A stretch of DNA of 64,000 bases. It comes from an uncultured Algibacter sp. GTDB taxonomy: Bacteria > Bacteroidota > Bacteroidia > Flavobacteriales > Flavobacteriaceae. The stretch covers positions 62,001 through 126,000 of the forward strand of contig NZ_CANMAU010000002.1 in the NCBI RefSeq assembly GCF_947495925.1. Direction: 5' to 3'. Shown here in pieces: positions 26,283 to 36,484 of this stretch. Under the pieces are notes generated by a model. The model had not been told where the DNA came from. It searched no databases and was given only the letters and a program-made list of their open reading frames with translations. The translations under genes were made by a program, and so were the position numbers. Position 1 is the stretch's first letter. Each line of letters begins with the position of its first letter.

Positions 26283-29200
26283 TTAGTAATTAAAAGATAA
26301 ATATTTGCCATCATTTACGGTTACAATTACTTTCTTCTGATTTGGCAAGTTTATTAGGTGGCGTACATCACCATCAGTGTAAAAACCAGAGATCTTATTG
26401 GGTATATAATCAAATTTTCCACCATCTTTACCCTTTAAAAACACACCAATTCCTGCGTCAGATCTAGTTGTTTCTACTTCAAATTGATAATTGTTTCCTG
26501 CAAGAAGTAAATCTTTTTGCCCATCTTGATCAAAGTCGTGGTAAATGATACTATTAATCAAAGAAGCTTGAGTTTCATTCGAAAAAGGGTGAAATTCAAA
26601 TTTTCCATTCTGGTTAACGAAAATTCCTGAGCGAAATTCATTCACCTCATAATGCAAAGCAGAATTTATCTCCTCTCCAAGAATACCTTCAACGCCTAGA
26701 TTAGCAAACTCCTCAAAAGTTGGAATTTTTTTTGCTATATGTGGCATCTGCTGCGAAGTACATGTTCTACCTCTTACGGGAACAAGTTTTCCCTTGTATT
26801 CTTTACTAAGTATAATATCTTCAACTCCATTAGAATCAAAATCTTTGGAGTATACATGAAAAGGTTTTTCATTAGATGCATGAAACTTCATGTTTAATCC
26901 TAAGTTACCCGCAACAATATCAAGATCTCCATCATCATCAATATCTTCAATAAGCAGCTTATTCCACCAGCCTTTGGAATTTGATAAAGAGGTATACTGT
27001 TTGCTTTTTTCAAAATGGTCATTACGATTTAGGAGTACTTCAATACCCATCCATTCACCCGTAACTATTAAATCTAATGTTCCGTTGTCATCAATGTCTT
27101 CCCAAAGCGCATCTTTAACCATTCCCAGTTCTGGTAGTTTAAAATCTGTATTCGCAATACTGAATACACCGGCTTTATTTTCCAACAAGTAGCTGCCTCC
27201 CGATTTTGGATACTTTCCAGGTAATACGCCGCCTCCAATAAATAGGTCTTGATCTCCGTCGTTGTCAAAATCGGCAGCCTTAACAACTGTAGATACTACG
27301 GTAAATTGCGGCAATAAATTTTCACTTTTTGTAAAGTTACCATTACCATCATTAAGATATAGTCTGTCTTGCTGACCTCTAGAATTGGGCGAAAACTCAT
27401 AGCTTCCAGAGCCTACATATAAATCTTGATCACCATCATTATCCGCATCAAAGAAAGTAGCTGAGATATCCTCAAAACGACTATCGTCTTGTAAAGCTTT
27501 TGATGTTTTTTTTATGAAGCGCCCAGTTTTATCACCTAAAAGTAGCTCAGACGTATTATCAAAAGCACCACCAATGAATACATCTTCTAATCCATCATTA
27601 TTAATATCTCCAATGGCAGTAGCTGGACCTAAGTGAGAATATTTATAAGGCAATAATAATTGAAGTTTATAATCATTATGATAAGGGTCTTTATGACCAT
27701 AAGGGAATGGTTCTGCTTTAAAAACGCCTTCCAATTCCTTATTATTTGTATTCTTCGAGATTGTTGCATCTTGGTAGCTAATGGTGTACTCAGAATTGAT
27801 AGTTAGCCCTTCTAGTAATTGTTCTTTACCATCTAACCATTTTACGAAAACTTGCTTTACTTTGTCTGTTTTGGGAATTCCAAAATGCAGGGAATTAGAG
27901 ACAGAAGAAAGAAAACCTCTGGAGTTAATTAATTGCCGTGTTAGTTTTAGTCCGTTTTCTGTTTCTAAAACAATTTTTGTTCCGAGACCATTTTTATTGC
28001 CTTCAGGTCCCATAAGATTGAAAGAAACATAATTCCCGATGCCCTGTTCTAAGGCATTATTTTTTAAGACAGTTGCCGATTCATTAATATTATTTGTCAC
28101 TACTTCCAAATCTCCGTCATTGTCCAAATCCACGTATATGGCCCCATTTGAAAAGGTTGGTGAAATATTAGTCCATTTATTAGTGACATCTTCAAAAGTC
28201 AGATCACCATTATTTTTATAGAAATAATTTTTTAACTTTTGTTGTGGAAACATTTGAGCATATTTCAAAAAATCTTCCTTTGTTGGCTTTTTACCTTTTG
28301 CTCTTATTGTTTTTAATATCTCCCTTGTCTTATCTTGGTCTATAACATCTCTAAATACACCATTAGTGATATAGAGGTCCTGATAACCATCTAAATCTAA
28401 ATCTGCAGATAATATGGCCCAACTCCAATCTGTGTTTGATATTCCAGACATATTTCCAATATCACTAAACGTACTATTCCCATTATTGATTTGCAACATG
28501 TTATGCATAAATTGATAGTGATAATTATTTTCTACCATTTGTTCAAACTTAGGAATTGAAGTCATGGCCATTGTGGTTTTGGAACGGATATAATCTTCAG
28601 GGTTCATATCTAAGGTTGCAATATCAAACTCTCCATCGTTATTAAAGTCTGCAATATCACTACCCATGCTGTTGTAGGAAATATGTTTAAAAAAGGTGTC
28701 GCGTTGATCTTTAAACGTACCATCACCATTATTTATATATGCAAAATCGGGTACTTTAAAATCGTTACAAACATAAATGTCTAAAAACCCATCTCCATTT
28801 AGATCACCTACTTGAGGGTTAAGCCCAAACCCAATATCATAATGAATTCCAGAATCAAATGAAACATCCACAAAACGTCCATTTCCCGCATTTTTATAAA
28901 GCTTATCACTACCTAACAGTTTTTGTGATTCTGGATCTTTTTGTTTTTTGTTTAAGTCTATAACATCCTTTGTTTTTCCATCAATATCTGGAGTATTGGA
29001 AATGAATAGATCTAAATCATTATCATTATCCATGTCAAAAAAAGTAGCTTGAATTCCTCTATTTGAATCATTTAATCCGTATGCCGCTCCTTGTTCTGAA
29101 AACTGAAAATCACCTTCATTAATGTATAATAGGTTTTCAAATCTACCCTCTGTTTTGTCTAGCCCGCCGCGAACTAAATAAATATCTAAAAGACCATCTT

Positions 29201-29621
29201 GATTAATATCAACGAGTGTAATTCCAGTATTAAATCCTTCTAAAGGATTAATGCTGGTTAAAGCACTAACATCTTGAAAAACTAAGTTGCCTTCATTTTT
29301 GTAAAGTTTACATGCACTTGTATTACTTGTAAAAAAAAGATCGATAAGCCCATCATTATTAAAATCACCAGAGGCTACACCAGCTCCAATATAGCTATAC
29401 ATGTATTGATAATAATTAAAATCTATATTTTCAGTTAATTCATTCTGAAATAAAATATTAGTTTTTTCGGGAGTCAGTTTTGAGAATAATTTGGGAACAT
29501 CTTCTTTTGAGTTTAGTTCTTCGATTTTTTCTGAGTTATTTTTAGAATCCTTACAAGAATTTAACGTCGTAAACGTCAAAAAAATAAGTAAAATCAAGGC
29601 GTATGACTTAACGATTTGCAT
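26283..29621 (-). CDS. VCBS/FG-GAP repeat lipoprotein with UnbV/ASPIC domain (copy 1)
   Basis: A 1112-residue predicted outer-surface lipoprotein. The N-terminal signal ends in a lipobox-like TTLNSC (Cys about residue 23). Two FG-GAP/VCBS propeller regions, each with many Asp-rich calcium-binding loops such as DFNNDG, DMDNDNDLD and DIDDDGDLD, flank a UnbV/ASPIC domain (about 540-620: GLGTKIVLETENG, LHFGIP, VFVKWLDGKEQ). Near residue 960 it has the motif GRTCTSQQMPHIAK, which copy 2 also carries. The family is known from surface proteins of marine Bacteroidota beside SusCD pairs; its ligand is unknown. It follows susD1 at 178 nt with an intrinsic terminator in between, so its expression may be lower than that of susCD. 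Confidence 0.85.
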   Translation of the reverse strand: MQIVKSYALILLIFLTFTTLNSCKDSKNNSEKIEELNSKEDVPKLFSKLTPEKTNILFQNELTENIDFNYYQYMYSYIGAGVASGDFNNDGLIDLFFTSNTSACKLYKNEGNLVFQDVSALTSINPLEGFNTGITLVDINQDGLLDIYLVRGGLDKTEGRFENLLYINEGDFQFSEQGAAYGLNDSNRGIQATFFDMDNDNDLDLFISNTPDIDGKTKDVIDLNKKQKDPESQKLLGSDKLYKNAGNGRFVDVSFDSGIHYDIGFGLNPQVGDLNGDGFLDIYVCNDFKVPDFAYINNGDGTFKDQRDTFFKHISYNSMGSDIADFNNDGEFDIATLDMNPEDYIRSKTTMAMTSIPKFEQMVENNYHYQFMHNMLQINNGNSTFSDIGNMSGISNTDWSWAILSADLDLDGYQDLYITNGVFRDVIDQDKTREILKTIRAKGKKPTKEDFLKYAQMFPQQKLKNYFYKNNGDLTFEDVTNKWTNISPTFSNGAIYVDLDNDGDLEVVTNNINESATVLKNNALEQGIGNYVSFNLMGPEGNKNGLGTKIVLETENGLKLTRQLINSRGFLSSVSNSLHFGIPKTDKVKQVFVKWLDGKEQLLEGLTINSEYTISYQDATISKNTNNKELEGVFKAEPFPYGHKDPYHNDYKLQLLLPYKYSHLGPATAIGDINNDGLEDVFIGGAFDNTSELLLGDKTGRFIKKTSKALQDDSRFEDISATFFDADNDGDQDLYVGSGSYEFSPNSRGQQDRLYLNDGNGNFTKSENLLPQFTVVSTVVKAADFDNDGDQDLFIGGGVLPGKYPKSGGSYLLENKAGVFSIANTDFKLPELGMVKDALWEDIDDNGTLDLIVTGEWMGIEVLLNRNDHFEKSKQYTSLSNSKGWWNKLLIEDIDDDGDLDIVAGNLGLNMKFHASNEKPFHVYSKDFDSNGVEDIILSKEYKGKLVPVRGRTCTSQQMPHIAKKIPTFEEFANLGVEGILGEEINSALHYEVNEFRSGIFVNQNGKFEFHPFSNETQASLINSIIYHDFDQDGQKDLLLAGNNYQFEVETTRSDAGIGVFLKGKDGGKFDYIPNKISGFYTDGDVRHLINLPNQKKVIVTVNDGKYLSFNY

Positions 29622-29710
29622 GGGAGAATAAGGCTTTTATAAGTTTATAAAAAAGGATCTTTAAAAGTATGAAAATAGGTTGATATAGAACAGTTTATTT
29701 AATTAGAAAT

Positions 29711-29750
29711 AAAAAAATAACGGCAAGTCACTCTGGTGACTTGCCGTTAT
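29711..29750 (-). terminator. Intrinsic terminator after susD1
   Basis: A 15-bp perfect stem (29717-29731 with 29736-29750, ATAACGGCAAGTCAC and its complement) with a 4-nt loop, followed on the minus strand by a run of T (plus-strand A run 29711-29716). It lies 49 nt after the susD1 stop and 95 nt before the VCBS gene. Confidence 0.85.
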
Positions 29751-29798
29751 AAAAAAGCAAGTAAAATATATTTAGTTGCTTATGTTATAAAATGGTTC

Positions 29799-31364
29799 CT
29801 ATTCATCTACAAAACCGGGGTTTTCATCCAAAATTGCTGGTGGAATTTTAGAGAAATAATTGGCGTTAGATAAATCACCAGTGGCAGGGTTGTGAAGTGG
29901 TAAAAGTTCACCGTCACTATTAGTTGAACTTTGAGGTGTTCTTGCTGGAGTCGCTAATGCTTCTGCAACAAGTTCTAATCTTACTAAATCAAACCAACGT
30001 AACCATTCACCAGCTAACTCCCACTTACGTTCGGTCACTGCTAGTTGTGCTAAATCTCCAGAAGTTATATCAACTGAGGCATCTGGCGTGTTAAAAGGTA
30101 AGTCAGCTGCTCTACGACGCACTTGGTTTAAAGACTCCCATGATAATGGTGTAATTTGTCCTGACCTTGCTGAAGCTTCGGCATACATAAGTAAAACGTC
30201 TGCATAGCGAATCCAAAAATCACTCCTTTCTGTAGAGAAAGCACCAAAAGCTAAGTCACCTTCTGGTCCTGCAACTTTTGCATAAACTGGGCTAGCTTGA
30301 GTTTGTAAATTTTCCCAGTCAATTTCAGTTCTAAATGTTCCTTCTTTTCTAGGTCCTTCTGGAAAGTCTTCAAAAAATCTGATTTCTGCAAAGGTTTCAT
30401 CCCAACCATTAAAAGGAGGTCCTGCAGGAAATCCTGCCTGCCCGTACTTACGATTATCTTGACCGGAAGCTTTATCGAAAGCAAATAAGAAACAACTTTC
30501 TTCATTAAATCTATTAGCTTCGCGCCATAAATCCGCAAAATGTGGCATTAAGTCAAAACCATGTGCTGCTTTATTTTCAATAACTAAGCGGGCTTGTTCT
30601 GCTGCTAATGCATATTTTGATGAATCTTTTAATGGGAAACCTGCCCAATCCATGTATACTCTTGCTAATAAAGCTCTAGCAGATCCCTTATTGGGTCTTT
30701 GCGCTCCTTGCACACCTTCTTGAATATCCGGAAGATTTTCTATGGCGGTAAGTAAATCCTGTTCAATTTGAGTATAAACTTCTTCAGGACCACTTAGCTC
30801 TGTAGCTGGCGTTTCTTGCGTAACCGTAAGTGCTGCTTTTCCAAAAATTCTTAACGTTTGGTGAAAAGATACCGATCTTAGAAATAATAGCTCTCCCAAT
30901 AGCTCATTTGTTCTAACAATAGAATCGACGTCTTTGTCACTATCTGGTACTGTAGATAAAAAGCCTTCTGCAAATACAACAGCTCGTCCTGCACTTGCTA
31001 GTATAACGTTAGTGTCTCTCCAATACTTTTCAGTTCTTGGGTTGGCTGCAACTAATTCTCTGATGTCAAATTGTCTAAACTCTTCTTTAGAACCACCAGC
31101 ACTTGTTGTAATATCATCTCCACCCCAGCCAGGAACATTATATCCATTTAAGAATAACATTGGCCAATAATCAGAATACACTAAAAGTGTAAAATCATTT
31201 AATAGTTTAACCGTAAATGGCGATTCTGCCGTTCCACCTTGTACTGATACGTCAGTTAAATCTGAAATTTCATCAATATCCACACACCCCACAAAGCAAA
31301 GTGCGGCAAGGGCTATTACATACCAGTATTTTATATTTTTTATTTTATTTCGTATTTTAAACAT
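29799..31364 (-). CDS. SusD/RagB family nutrient-binding lipoprotein (copy 1)
   Basis: A 521-residue surface lipoprotein that caps a SusC transporter and binds the imported ligand. A signal peptide with the lipobox LCFVGC (Cys about residue 27) is followed by the SusD fold: an N-terminal segment, the central TPR-like helices around PNKGSARALLARVYMDWAG, and the C-terminal RYADVLLMYAEASAR motif with ERKWELAGEWLRWFDLVRL. All are hallmarks of SusD/RagB. It lies directly after susC1; the intergenic stretch is an A-rich tract. The ligand is unknown. Confidence 0.95.
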   Translation of the reverse strand: MFKIRNKIKNIKYWYVIALAALCFVGCVDIDEISDLTDVSVQGGTAESPFTVKLLNDFTLLVYSDYWPMLFLNGYNVPGWGGDDITTSAGGSKEEFRQFDIRELVAANPRTEKYWRDTNVILASAGRAVVFAEGFLSTVPDSDKDVDSIVRTNELLGELLFLRSVSFHQTLRIFGKAALTVTQETPATELSGPEEVYTQIEQDLLTAIENLPDIQEGVQGAQRPNKGSARALLARVYMDWAGFPLKDSSKYALAAEQARLVIENKAAHGFDLMPHFADLWREANRFNEESCFLFAFDKASGQDNRKYGQAGFPAGPPFNGWDETFAEIRFFEDFPEGPRKEGTFRTEIDWENLQTQASPVYAKVAGPEGDLAFGAFSTERSDFWIRYADVLLMYAEASARSGQITPLSWESLNQVRRRAADLPFNTPDASVDITSGDLAQLAVTERKWELAGEWLRWFDLVRLELVAEALATPARTPQSSTNSDGELLPLHNPATGDLSNANYFSKIPPAILDENPGFVDE

Positions 31365-31381
31365 AATTTCTTTTTTTTTTT

Positions 31382-34366
31382 TTAAAAACCTATTTTTGCT
31401 CCAAAAGTAAAAGTTCTTGGATTAGGGATTGCTCCCGCGTCTATACCTGCACTTACATCTGCATTATTAGCTTGTCCATTTGATTGAGAAGAAGATATCT
31501 CTGGGTCGTAGCCACTATAATCTGTAATTAGAAATAGGTTTTGACCACTACCATAAACCTTTACAAAATCTATACCTTTTAAGTTATTAAAGGTGTACCC
31601 GATTGAAAGATTACTTACTCTAATGAAATCTCCGTCTTCAACGTATCTTGAAGAATTTAATCCAGAATTTTGAACTTGTTCCTTATCCGTTTTTAAGAAT
31701 GACCTGAAGTTTGGTTCTCCTCCAGCTAAGGCAGCCTCCACTTGGTTATAGACTTGAAAATCATGAGATCCTTGAACAAATAAGTTAAAGTCCCAATTTT
31801 TATAATTAAAGGTATTATTAAGCCCCCAAGTGTGAGCTGGTAGTCCATTACCTATAACCTGTACGCCCGAAGGATCGATAATGGCTTGTCCGTTTGCGTC
31901 AACACCAAGGTATTTAGTTCCCCAGAATGCACCTAAAGGCTCTCCCTCTTTTATAACGTTTAATTGTTGTCTAAAGCCAACATCTCTAAAGTTACCAACA
32001 ACAAATCCAGAATCTATTCTGTCAGAAATTCTTACTACTTCATTTTTCAAAAATGAATAAGCTAAAACAGTATTCCATGTAAAATCATCTGATCTAATGA
32101 TGTCAGCATCAAAAACAACATCAATACCCGTGTTTTTAACATCACCAATATTTTCAGTAATAACATTATCTGGAACATTTTGATCTACTAATGTAGTAAC
32201 AATTAAATCTCTAGTTTTCTTTTCATAGGCATCAATTGTAAGATTTATTCTACTCTTTAAGAAGCTAATGTCCAAACCAATATTCGCCTGTTCTGTTGTT
32301 TCCCAAGTCAAATCAGGGTTTCCTCTTCGAGTTTGTTTTGGAATTTCAATAGTTCCATCAGGAGTTACAATTTTTCTCACTGTAAATGTGTCTTCAAATG
32401 CTGATCTAGGAGCATTTTGATTACCAGTTTCACCCCATGATGCTCTCAGTCTTAAGTTATCTAGGACATCACTATTTTCAATAAATGCCATTTTTTTGAA
32501 ACTATAACCTGCAGAAAAACTCATAAAGTTACCAACACGGTTATCTGGTAAAAAGGCAGTTGTTTCATCTCGTCTGTAAGAAGCTGATAAAGACAGACTT
32601 TCATTATAAGTATATTTAGCTCTAGCTAAAAAGGAAACAATTGCAGACTGCCCATAGCCAGCACCAATTTCTAAAAATCTTCTGTCTACTCTTGGGTCTC
32701 CATCAATAGATTCTGGTTGCTCTTCACCAGGTCCTACCTCAAACCTGCCAATATCGGTAATATTTCTCAGGTAAGTAGGAATAGATCGTCTAAACAACCT
32801 ATTCGTTCTATTTTCGTTTTTGGTAAATTCATAAACACCTGTAAGGTCGATATTATGCTTTTCATTAAAAGTTTTATTCCAGTTTAATATATTAGAAATT
32901 TGATAAGTTGAAAACTCATTTGAGTTTACTGAACCCTGATCGTCTCTAGCTAAAGTATTATCAACATCATCTGGTGATTCAAATCTTAAGGATTCTGTTG
33001 TCTGATTTGTTATTGAAGCTCCAGCAATTAAGGTGTACGTTAAATTTGGAACAATTTCATAATTCAAATTAAAATTTGCATTAAATCTATTCGCTCTTCT
33101 TACATTAGAGCTTCTTAAAAGGTTAGTTACAAAATAGGTAGCATCTGTATTTCCAGTAAGAGGCTTCTCGAAATTGTAACTTCCATCTTCATTAAACATT
33201 CTAAATGAAGGGTCAAAAGTTAAAGTTCGTACCACAGGCCCTCCAAATATTCTTTTGGTAGCGTCTGGGTTATTACTATCAATTTCACGGTTAAAAAATG
33301 TCCTTACACCAATCTTTAGTTTATCATTTATTTTGGTCTCAACATTTGCTCTTAAAGAGAATCGCTCATAGTTGTTAGCAACCATAATACCATCTTGATT
33401 TAAATAATTTCCTGAGACAAAGTAATTAACATTGTCTGAGCCTCCAGATATTGATAATTGATGGTTTCTCGCAAATGCAGTTCTAAATAATTCACTTTCT
33501 CTATCAGCCACTGGGTTGGCGATCAAATCTGCTATATACGCATTATCATAAAAGTTAGGATTATCCCTTGCAAACTGAACTGCATCAACTCTGTTGTCAT
33601 AAGTTCTTGCTAATTCAGAAACAGATAAGAAAGTGTCAAAAGATAATTTAGGTTTTCCTTTTCCGGTTTTAGTTGTAACTAAGATCACCCCGTTTGCACC
33701 ACGAGACCCATATATAGCTGTTGCGGAAGCATCTTTTAAGACTTGAAAAGATTCTATATCCGCAGGATTCAGAGTACGTAAGTCTCCTCCAATGAAACCA
33801 TCTAATACAACTAATGGTGAATTGTTACCTGTAATGGAATTCACACCTCGAATCCTAATTTTGGCACCTGCTCCCGGAGACCCGTTTGCTCTAGCAACTG
33901 TAACACCAGCACTTCTACCTTGAAGAGCTTGTTCAACTCTTACTACTGGTTGTTGCTCAAAACTCTTGGCTGATACTTGAGAAACAGATTCTGTTAGTTC
34001 ACTTCTTTTGGCAGTACCATACCCAATTACAACCACTTCATCAAGCTGAGCAGCGTCTTCAACCAAGATAATATTTAAAGAAGTTTGATTACCTATAGTT
34101 ACATTTTGGGTAACATAACCAAGGTATGATACTAGAAGAACATCACTAGAAGACGCCTTAATGGAGAAATTACCATCAAAGTCAGTAACGGTTCCGGTAG
34201 TTGTTCCCTGCACCAAAACATTAGCTCCTGCTATAGGGATACTACTTTCATCAGATACAGTACCAGTTATGGTCTGTTGGGCATTAACTTCGTAAAAGCC
34301 CGATAATATGAGAAGCAAACACGATAGCACGCCTGTTCTCATCAAATTTACAATTTGTTTTTTCAT
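31382..34366 (-). CDS. SusC/RagA family TonB-linked outer membrane transporter (copy 1)
   Basis: A 994-residue TonB-dependent transporter of the SusC type, which imports glycans or other large ligands with SusD as the lid. After a signal peptide (to about residue 30, ...FYEVNAQQ) comes a carboxypeptidase-regulatory-like domain (about 32-108, TGTVSDESSIPIAGANV), the TonB-box-like LDEVVVIGYG segment and the plug (PLVVLDGF, ATAIYGSRGANGVILVTTK), then the 22-strand barrel. The C-terminus, TFGAKIGF, ends in the aromatic residue needed for outer membrane assembly. It is the first gene of the susC1-susD1 unit, with a 480-bp upstream gap toward the TPR-LuxR regulator. Confidence 0.96.
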   Translation of the reverse strand: MKKQIVNLMRTGVLSCLLLILSGFYEVNAQQTITGTVSDESSIPIAGANVLVQGTTTGTVTDFDGNFSIKASSSDVLLVSYLGYVTQNVTIGNQTSLNIILVEDAAQLDEVVVIGYGTAKRSELTESVSQVSAKSFEQQPVVRVEQALQGRSAGVTVARANGSPGAGAKIRIRGVNSITGNNSPLVVLDGFIGGDLRTLNPADIESFQVLKDASATAIYGSRGANGVILVTTKTGKGKPKLSFDTFLSVSELARTYDNRVDAVQFARDNPNFYDNAYIADLIANPVADRESELFRTAFARNHQLSISGGSDNVNYFVSGNYLNQDGIMVANNYERFSLRANVETKINDKLKIGVRTFFNREIDSNNPDATKRIFGGPVVRTLTFDPSFRMFNEDGSYNFEKPLTGNTDATYFVTNLLRSSNVRRANRFNANFNLNYEIVPNLTYTLIAGASITNQTTESLRFESPDDVDNTLARDDQGSVNSNEFSTYQISNILNWNKTFNEKHNIDLTGVYEFTKNENRTNRLFRRSIPTYLRNITDIGRFEVGPGEEQPESIDGDPRVDRRFLEIGAGYGQSAIVSFLARAKYTYNESLSLSASYRRDETTAFLPDNRVGNFMSFSAGYSFKKMAFIENSDVLDNLRLRASWGETGNQNAPRSAFEDTFTVRKIVTPDGTIEIPKQTRRGNPDLTWETTEQANIGLDISFLKSRINLTIDAYEKKTRDLIVTTLVDQNVPDNVITENIGDVKNTGIDVVFDADIIRSDDFTWNTVLAYSFLKNEVVRISDRIDSGFVVGNFRDVGFRQQLNVIKEGEPLGAFWGTKYLGVDANGQAIIDPSGVQVIGNGLPAHTWGLNNTFNYKNWDFNLFVQGSHDFQVYNQVEAALAGGEPNFRSFLKTDKEQVQNSGLNSSRYVEDGDFIRVSNLSIGYTFNNLKGIDFVKVYGSGQNLFLITDYSGYDPEISSSQSNGQANNADVSAGIDAGAIPNPRTFTFGAKIGF

Positions 34367-34846
34367 AATTAATTGTTTAGTTAAAAGTATAATTTAGTAG
34401 TTCTTCAATTTAGGGAATAAAGATGAAATTCCTCTAAAAACTCCCAATATATGTTAAAGTGATGCTCGGTTTAAGATTTTGATACTCGATTAAAACTAGA
34501 CAGGACGGTTATTTTGTGTTATGCAGGGCTTTAGAGGGTGAAAAAAATCTGAATAGATATTCCTTGATTTTGGAACGGCATTCATGTAAGACATAAGGGT
34601 TCAAATAAAGCTTGAATTTAGATCATGATTTGCAGGTAAGTTTTTAAATATTTGATATACAGTGGTTTGAGTATGTATTTAATGAGGGTATTACTTCATT
34701 ATTTGTTGTTGCTTCCCCTGATGAGTCAGTAATCTATTTTTTTTGATTAATGATTAAATAGGAAAAAGACAGATTTTTTTCATTGACATCGACTAGACAG
34801 ATTTAATTTTAAGAGTGTGACACTCATTACAAAATTTTAACATAAA
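34367..34846. other. 480-bp intergenic region between susC1 and the TPR-LuxR gene
   Basis: No gene is supported. I see a short dyad GAGTG-TGA-CACTC (34813-34825) 22 nt after the regulator's stop, perhaps part of a weak terminator, and a 9-bp direct repeat GACAGATTT at 34768 and 34796. No convincing TAnnTTTG box was found on the minus strand near the susC1 start, so this promoter may be of another sigma-factor type. Confidence 0.4.
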
Positions 34847-36484
34847 TTATATGGAAGAAATGAAGTTTTCAAGATTTTCCCCTTTGGAAATGTTCATCTT
34901 TTTTCTGAGTCTATATCTATTTGTATGCACAGATTCTACAGAAATACCTAAAAGTTTTGCGATATCTTTACTAGAAAAATTTAATTTGATTAGGGCACAA
35001 ATACGCTTATCGTTTTGACTTAATTTTGGGTAATCGGTGTTTAGTTTTTGATAAAAATCATCGTTAATAGAAGTAAATCTCAATTTAAACTCTTCCCAGT
35101 TGTTTGCATTATTTTCAATTGAGGCCGACTTAAGAATTTTATTCATTTCTGAAGCTTTTATATTTCCGCCTAGTTGACGTAGTCTCGTTTTTATATCTTT
35201 AATAAATTCGTTTTTCTGAACCAGTTGAAGCGCACTTGCTGCTAACTCTTTGTTTTTAAGTTCAATTTCATCTTTAGCTTTTTGAACTTCAATTTCCTTA
35301 TTTTTTTGAATTAATTCTTTTTCATGTTTATGTTTGGACCTAACTTGTCTTAAGTAGGTTAAACCAAAGATGATAATGAAAATAATGGCACCTACTAAGA
35401 GAATGCGTTGTAAAAACTGAATTTTACTTTCTTGATTCAATTTATCTAATTTTTGATTCTGAATCAATTGAGTTTGTCTTTCTTTTTCCAAGCGTACTTC
35501 ATCCTTAATCTCTAAGACTGACCAATTATTTTCACTTCTACTATCAAATAATTGTGTATTTAAGTCCTGGGCTATTTTATGGTTTTCGTATGCTTTTTTG
35601 TAATTGTTACGGGTTAAATAGACCGCGGTTAATTTCTCATAAATTAGTATGGAAAAGTCGATGTGACTATTATAAGTTTTAGAGACTTCTAAAGCTTTGT
35701 TGTAAAAACTAATGCACTCTTCAAAATTTGACAACTTTTTATGGATATCTCCCCAATAGGTATAAACCAATGTAAGATAAGATGGTTCGTTTTTGAAGAA
35801 CCACGGCTCGATCTCTCGCATTATTTTACGAGCCTCATGAGTTTTATTTTCTTGAGTAAGTACATAGGCTTCTTCAAATCTTAGGAAAGCATAGTTGTTT
35901 GAGTCGTTTTTCGTATAAGTAATAAAACAACTGTCTAAGTAAGTACGTGCATTTTTTACATCGTCAAATTCTCGGTAAGTACTCGCAAAGGTATAATATG
36001 TTTTAAGTAAATCAACCCTGTCTAGTTTGTTTTTGGCTAATAAATCTTTTTTAATCTGTAAGGACGTGTTGAAGTATTTAAAAGCATCCACTTTGCGCTT
36101 ATAAAAGCTATACATCCTTCCTAAACTTAAATATAAGTTCGATTTTAATAAGTCATTTTTAATGTCCTCACATAAAATTAACGCTGCCCAATGATTATCG
36201 TAGGCTTTAGCATAATTGGCAATATTTCCATAAACATCGCTAATTACCATTAATGATATGATGGCTTGAATCGTGTCACCTTGTTTTAATTGCTTTTTAT
36301 GATTGGCCTTGTATAGCTCAATAGTCTGTTCTGAATTTTTATAACCAGTCTTTCTGACTTTTTTTAATTCGGCGCTTAAAAGGATATCAGTAGAATCTTT
36401 TTGAATATTTATAGCACTAATGAAGCAAGGAGATAGAAGGATGACCGTGCAGATTACATTAGCGAAATGTTTAATTCTTATCAT
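34847..36484 (-). CDS. TPR-repeat membrane regulator with LuxR-type HTH
   Basis: A 545-residue regulator. An N-terminal signal or anchor segment (residues 1-24) is followed by a periplasmic tetratricopeptide region (about 40-340) with pairs such as YANIANYAKAYDNHWAAL, one transmembrane helix (about 358-377), a Lys/Glu-rich coiled coil (about 378-440) and a C-terminal LuxR/GerE-like helix-turn-helix (about 490-540: LSQNDKRICALIKLNFSSKDIAKLLGIS, written here in pieces: DKRICALIKL and SSKDIAKLLGIS, then TNRYRLRKKM). Such proteins are common beside SusC genes in flavobacteria and probably sense a signal through the TPR part. It lies 480 bp upstream of susC1 in the same direction and is the best candidate regulator of the susC1 unit; this is inference. 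Confidence 0.8.
   Translation of the reverse strand: MIRIKHFANVICTVILLSPCFISAINIQKDSTDILLSAELKKVRKTGYKNSEQTIELYKANHKKQLKQGDTIQAIISLMVISDVYGNIANYAKAYDNHWAALILCEDIKNDLLKSNLYLSLGRMYSFYKRKVDAFKYFNTSLQIKKDLLAKNKLDRVDLLKTYYTFASTYREFDDVKNARTYLDSCFITYTKNDSNNYAFLRFEEAYVLTQENKTHEARKIMREIEPWFFKNEPSYLTLVYTYWGDIHKKLSNFEECISFYNKALEVSKTYNSHIDFSILIYEKLTAVYLTRNNYKKAYENHKIAQDLNTQLFDSRSENNWSVLEIKDEVRLEKERQTQLIQNQKLDKLNQESKIQFLQRILLVGAIIFIIIFGLTYLRQVRSKHKHEKELIQKNKEIEVQKAKDEIELKNKELAASALQLVQKNEFIKDIKTRLRQLGGNIKASEMNKILKSASIENNANNWEEFKLRFTSINDDFYQKLNTDYPKLSQNDKRICALIKLNFSSKDIAKLLGISVESVHTNRYRLRKKMNISKGENLENFISSI

Noticed and set aside
30251-30538. 95-codon open frame on the same strand inside susD1
   Set aside because: It lies in another frame of a fully conserved SusD gene and its translation has no recognisable domain.
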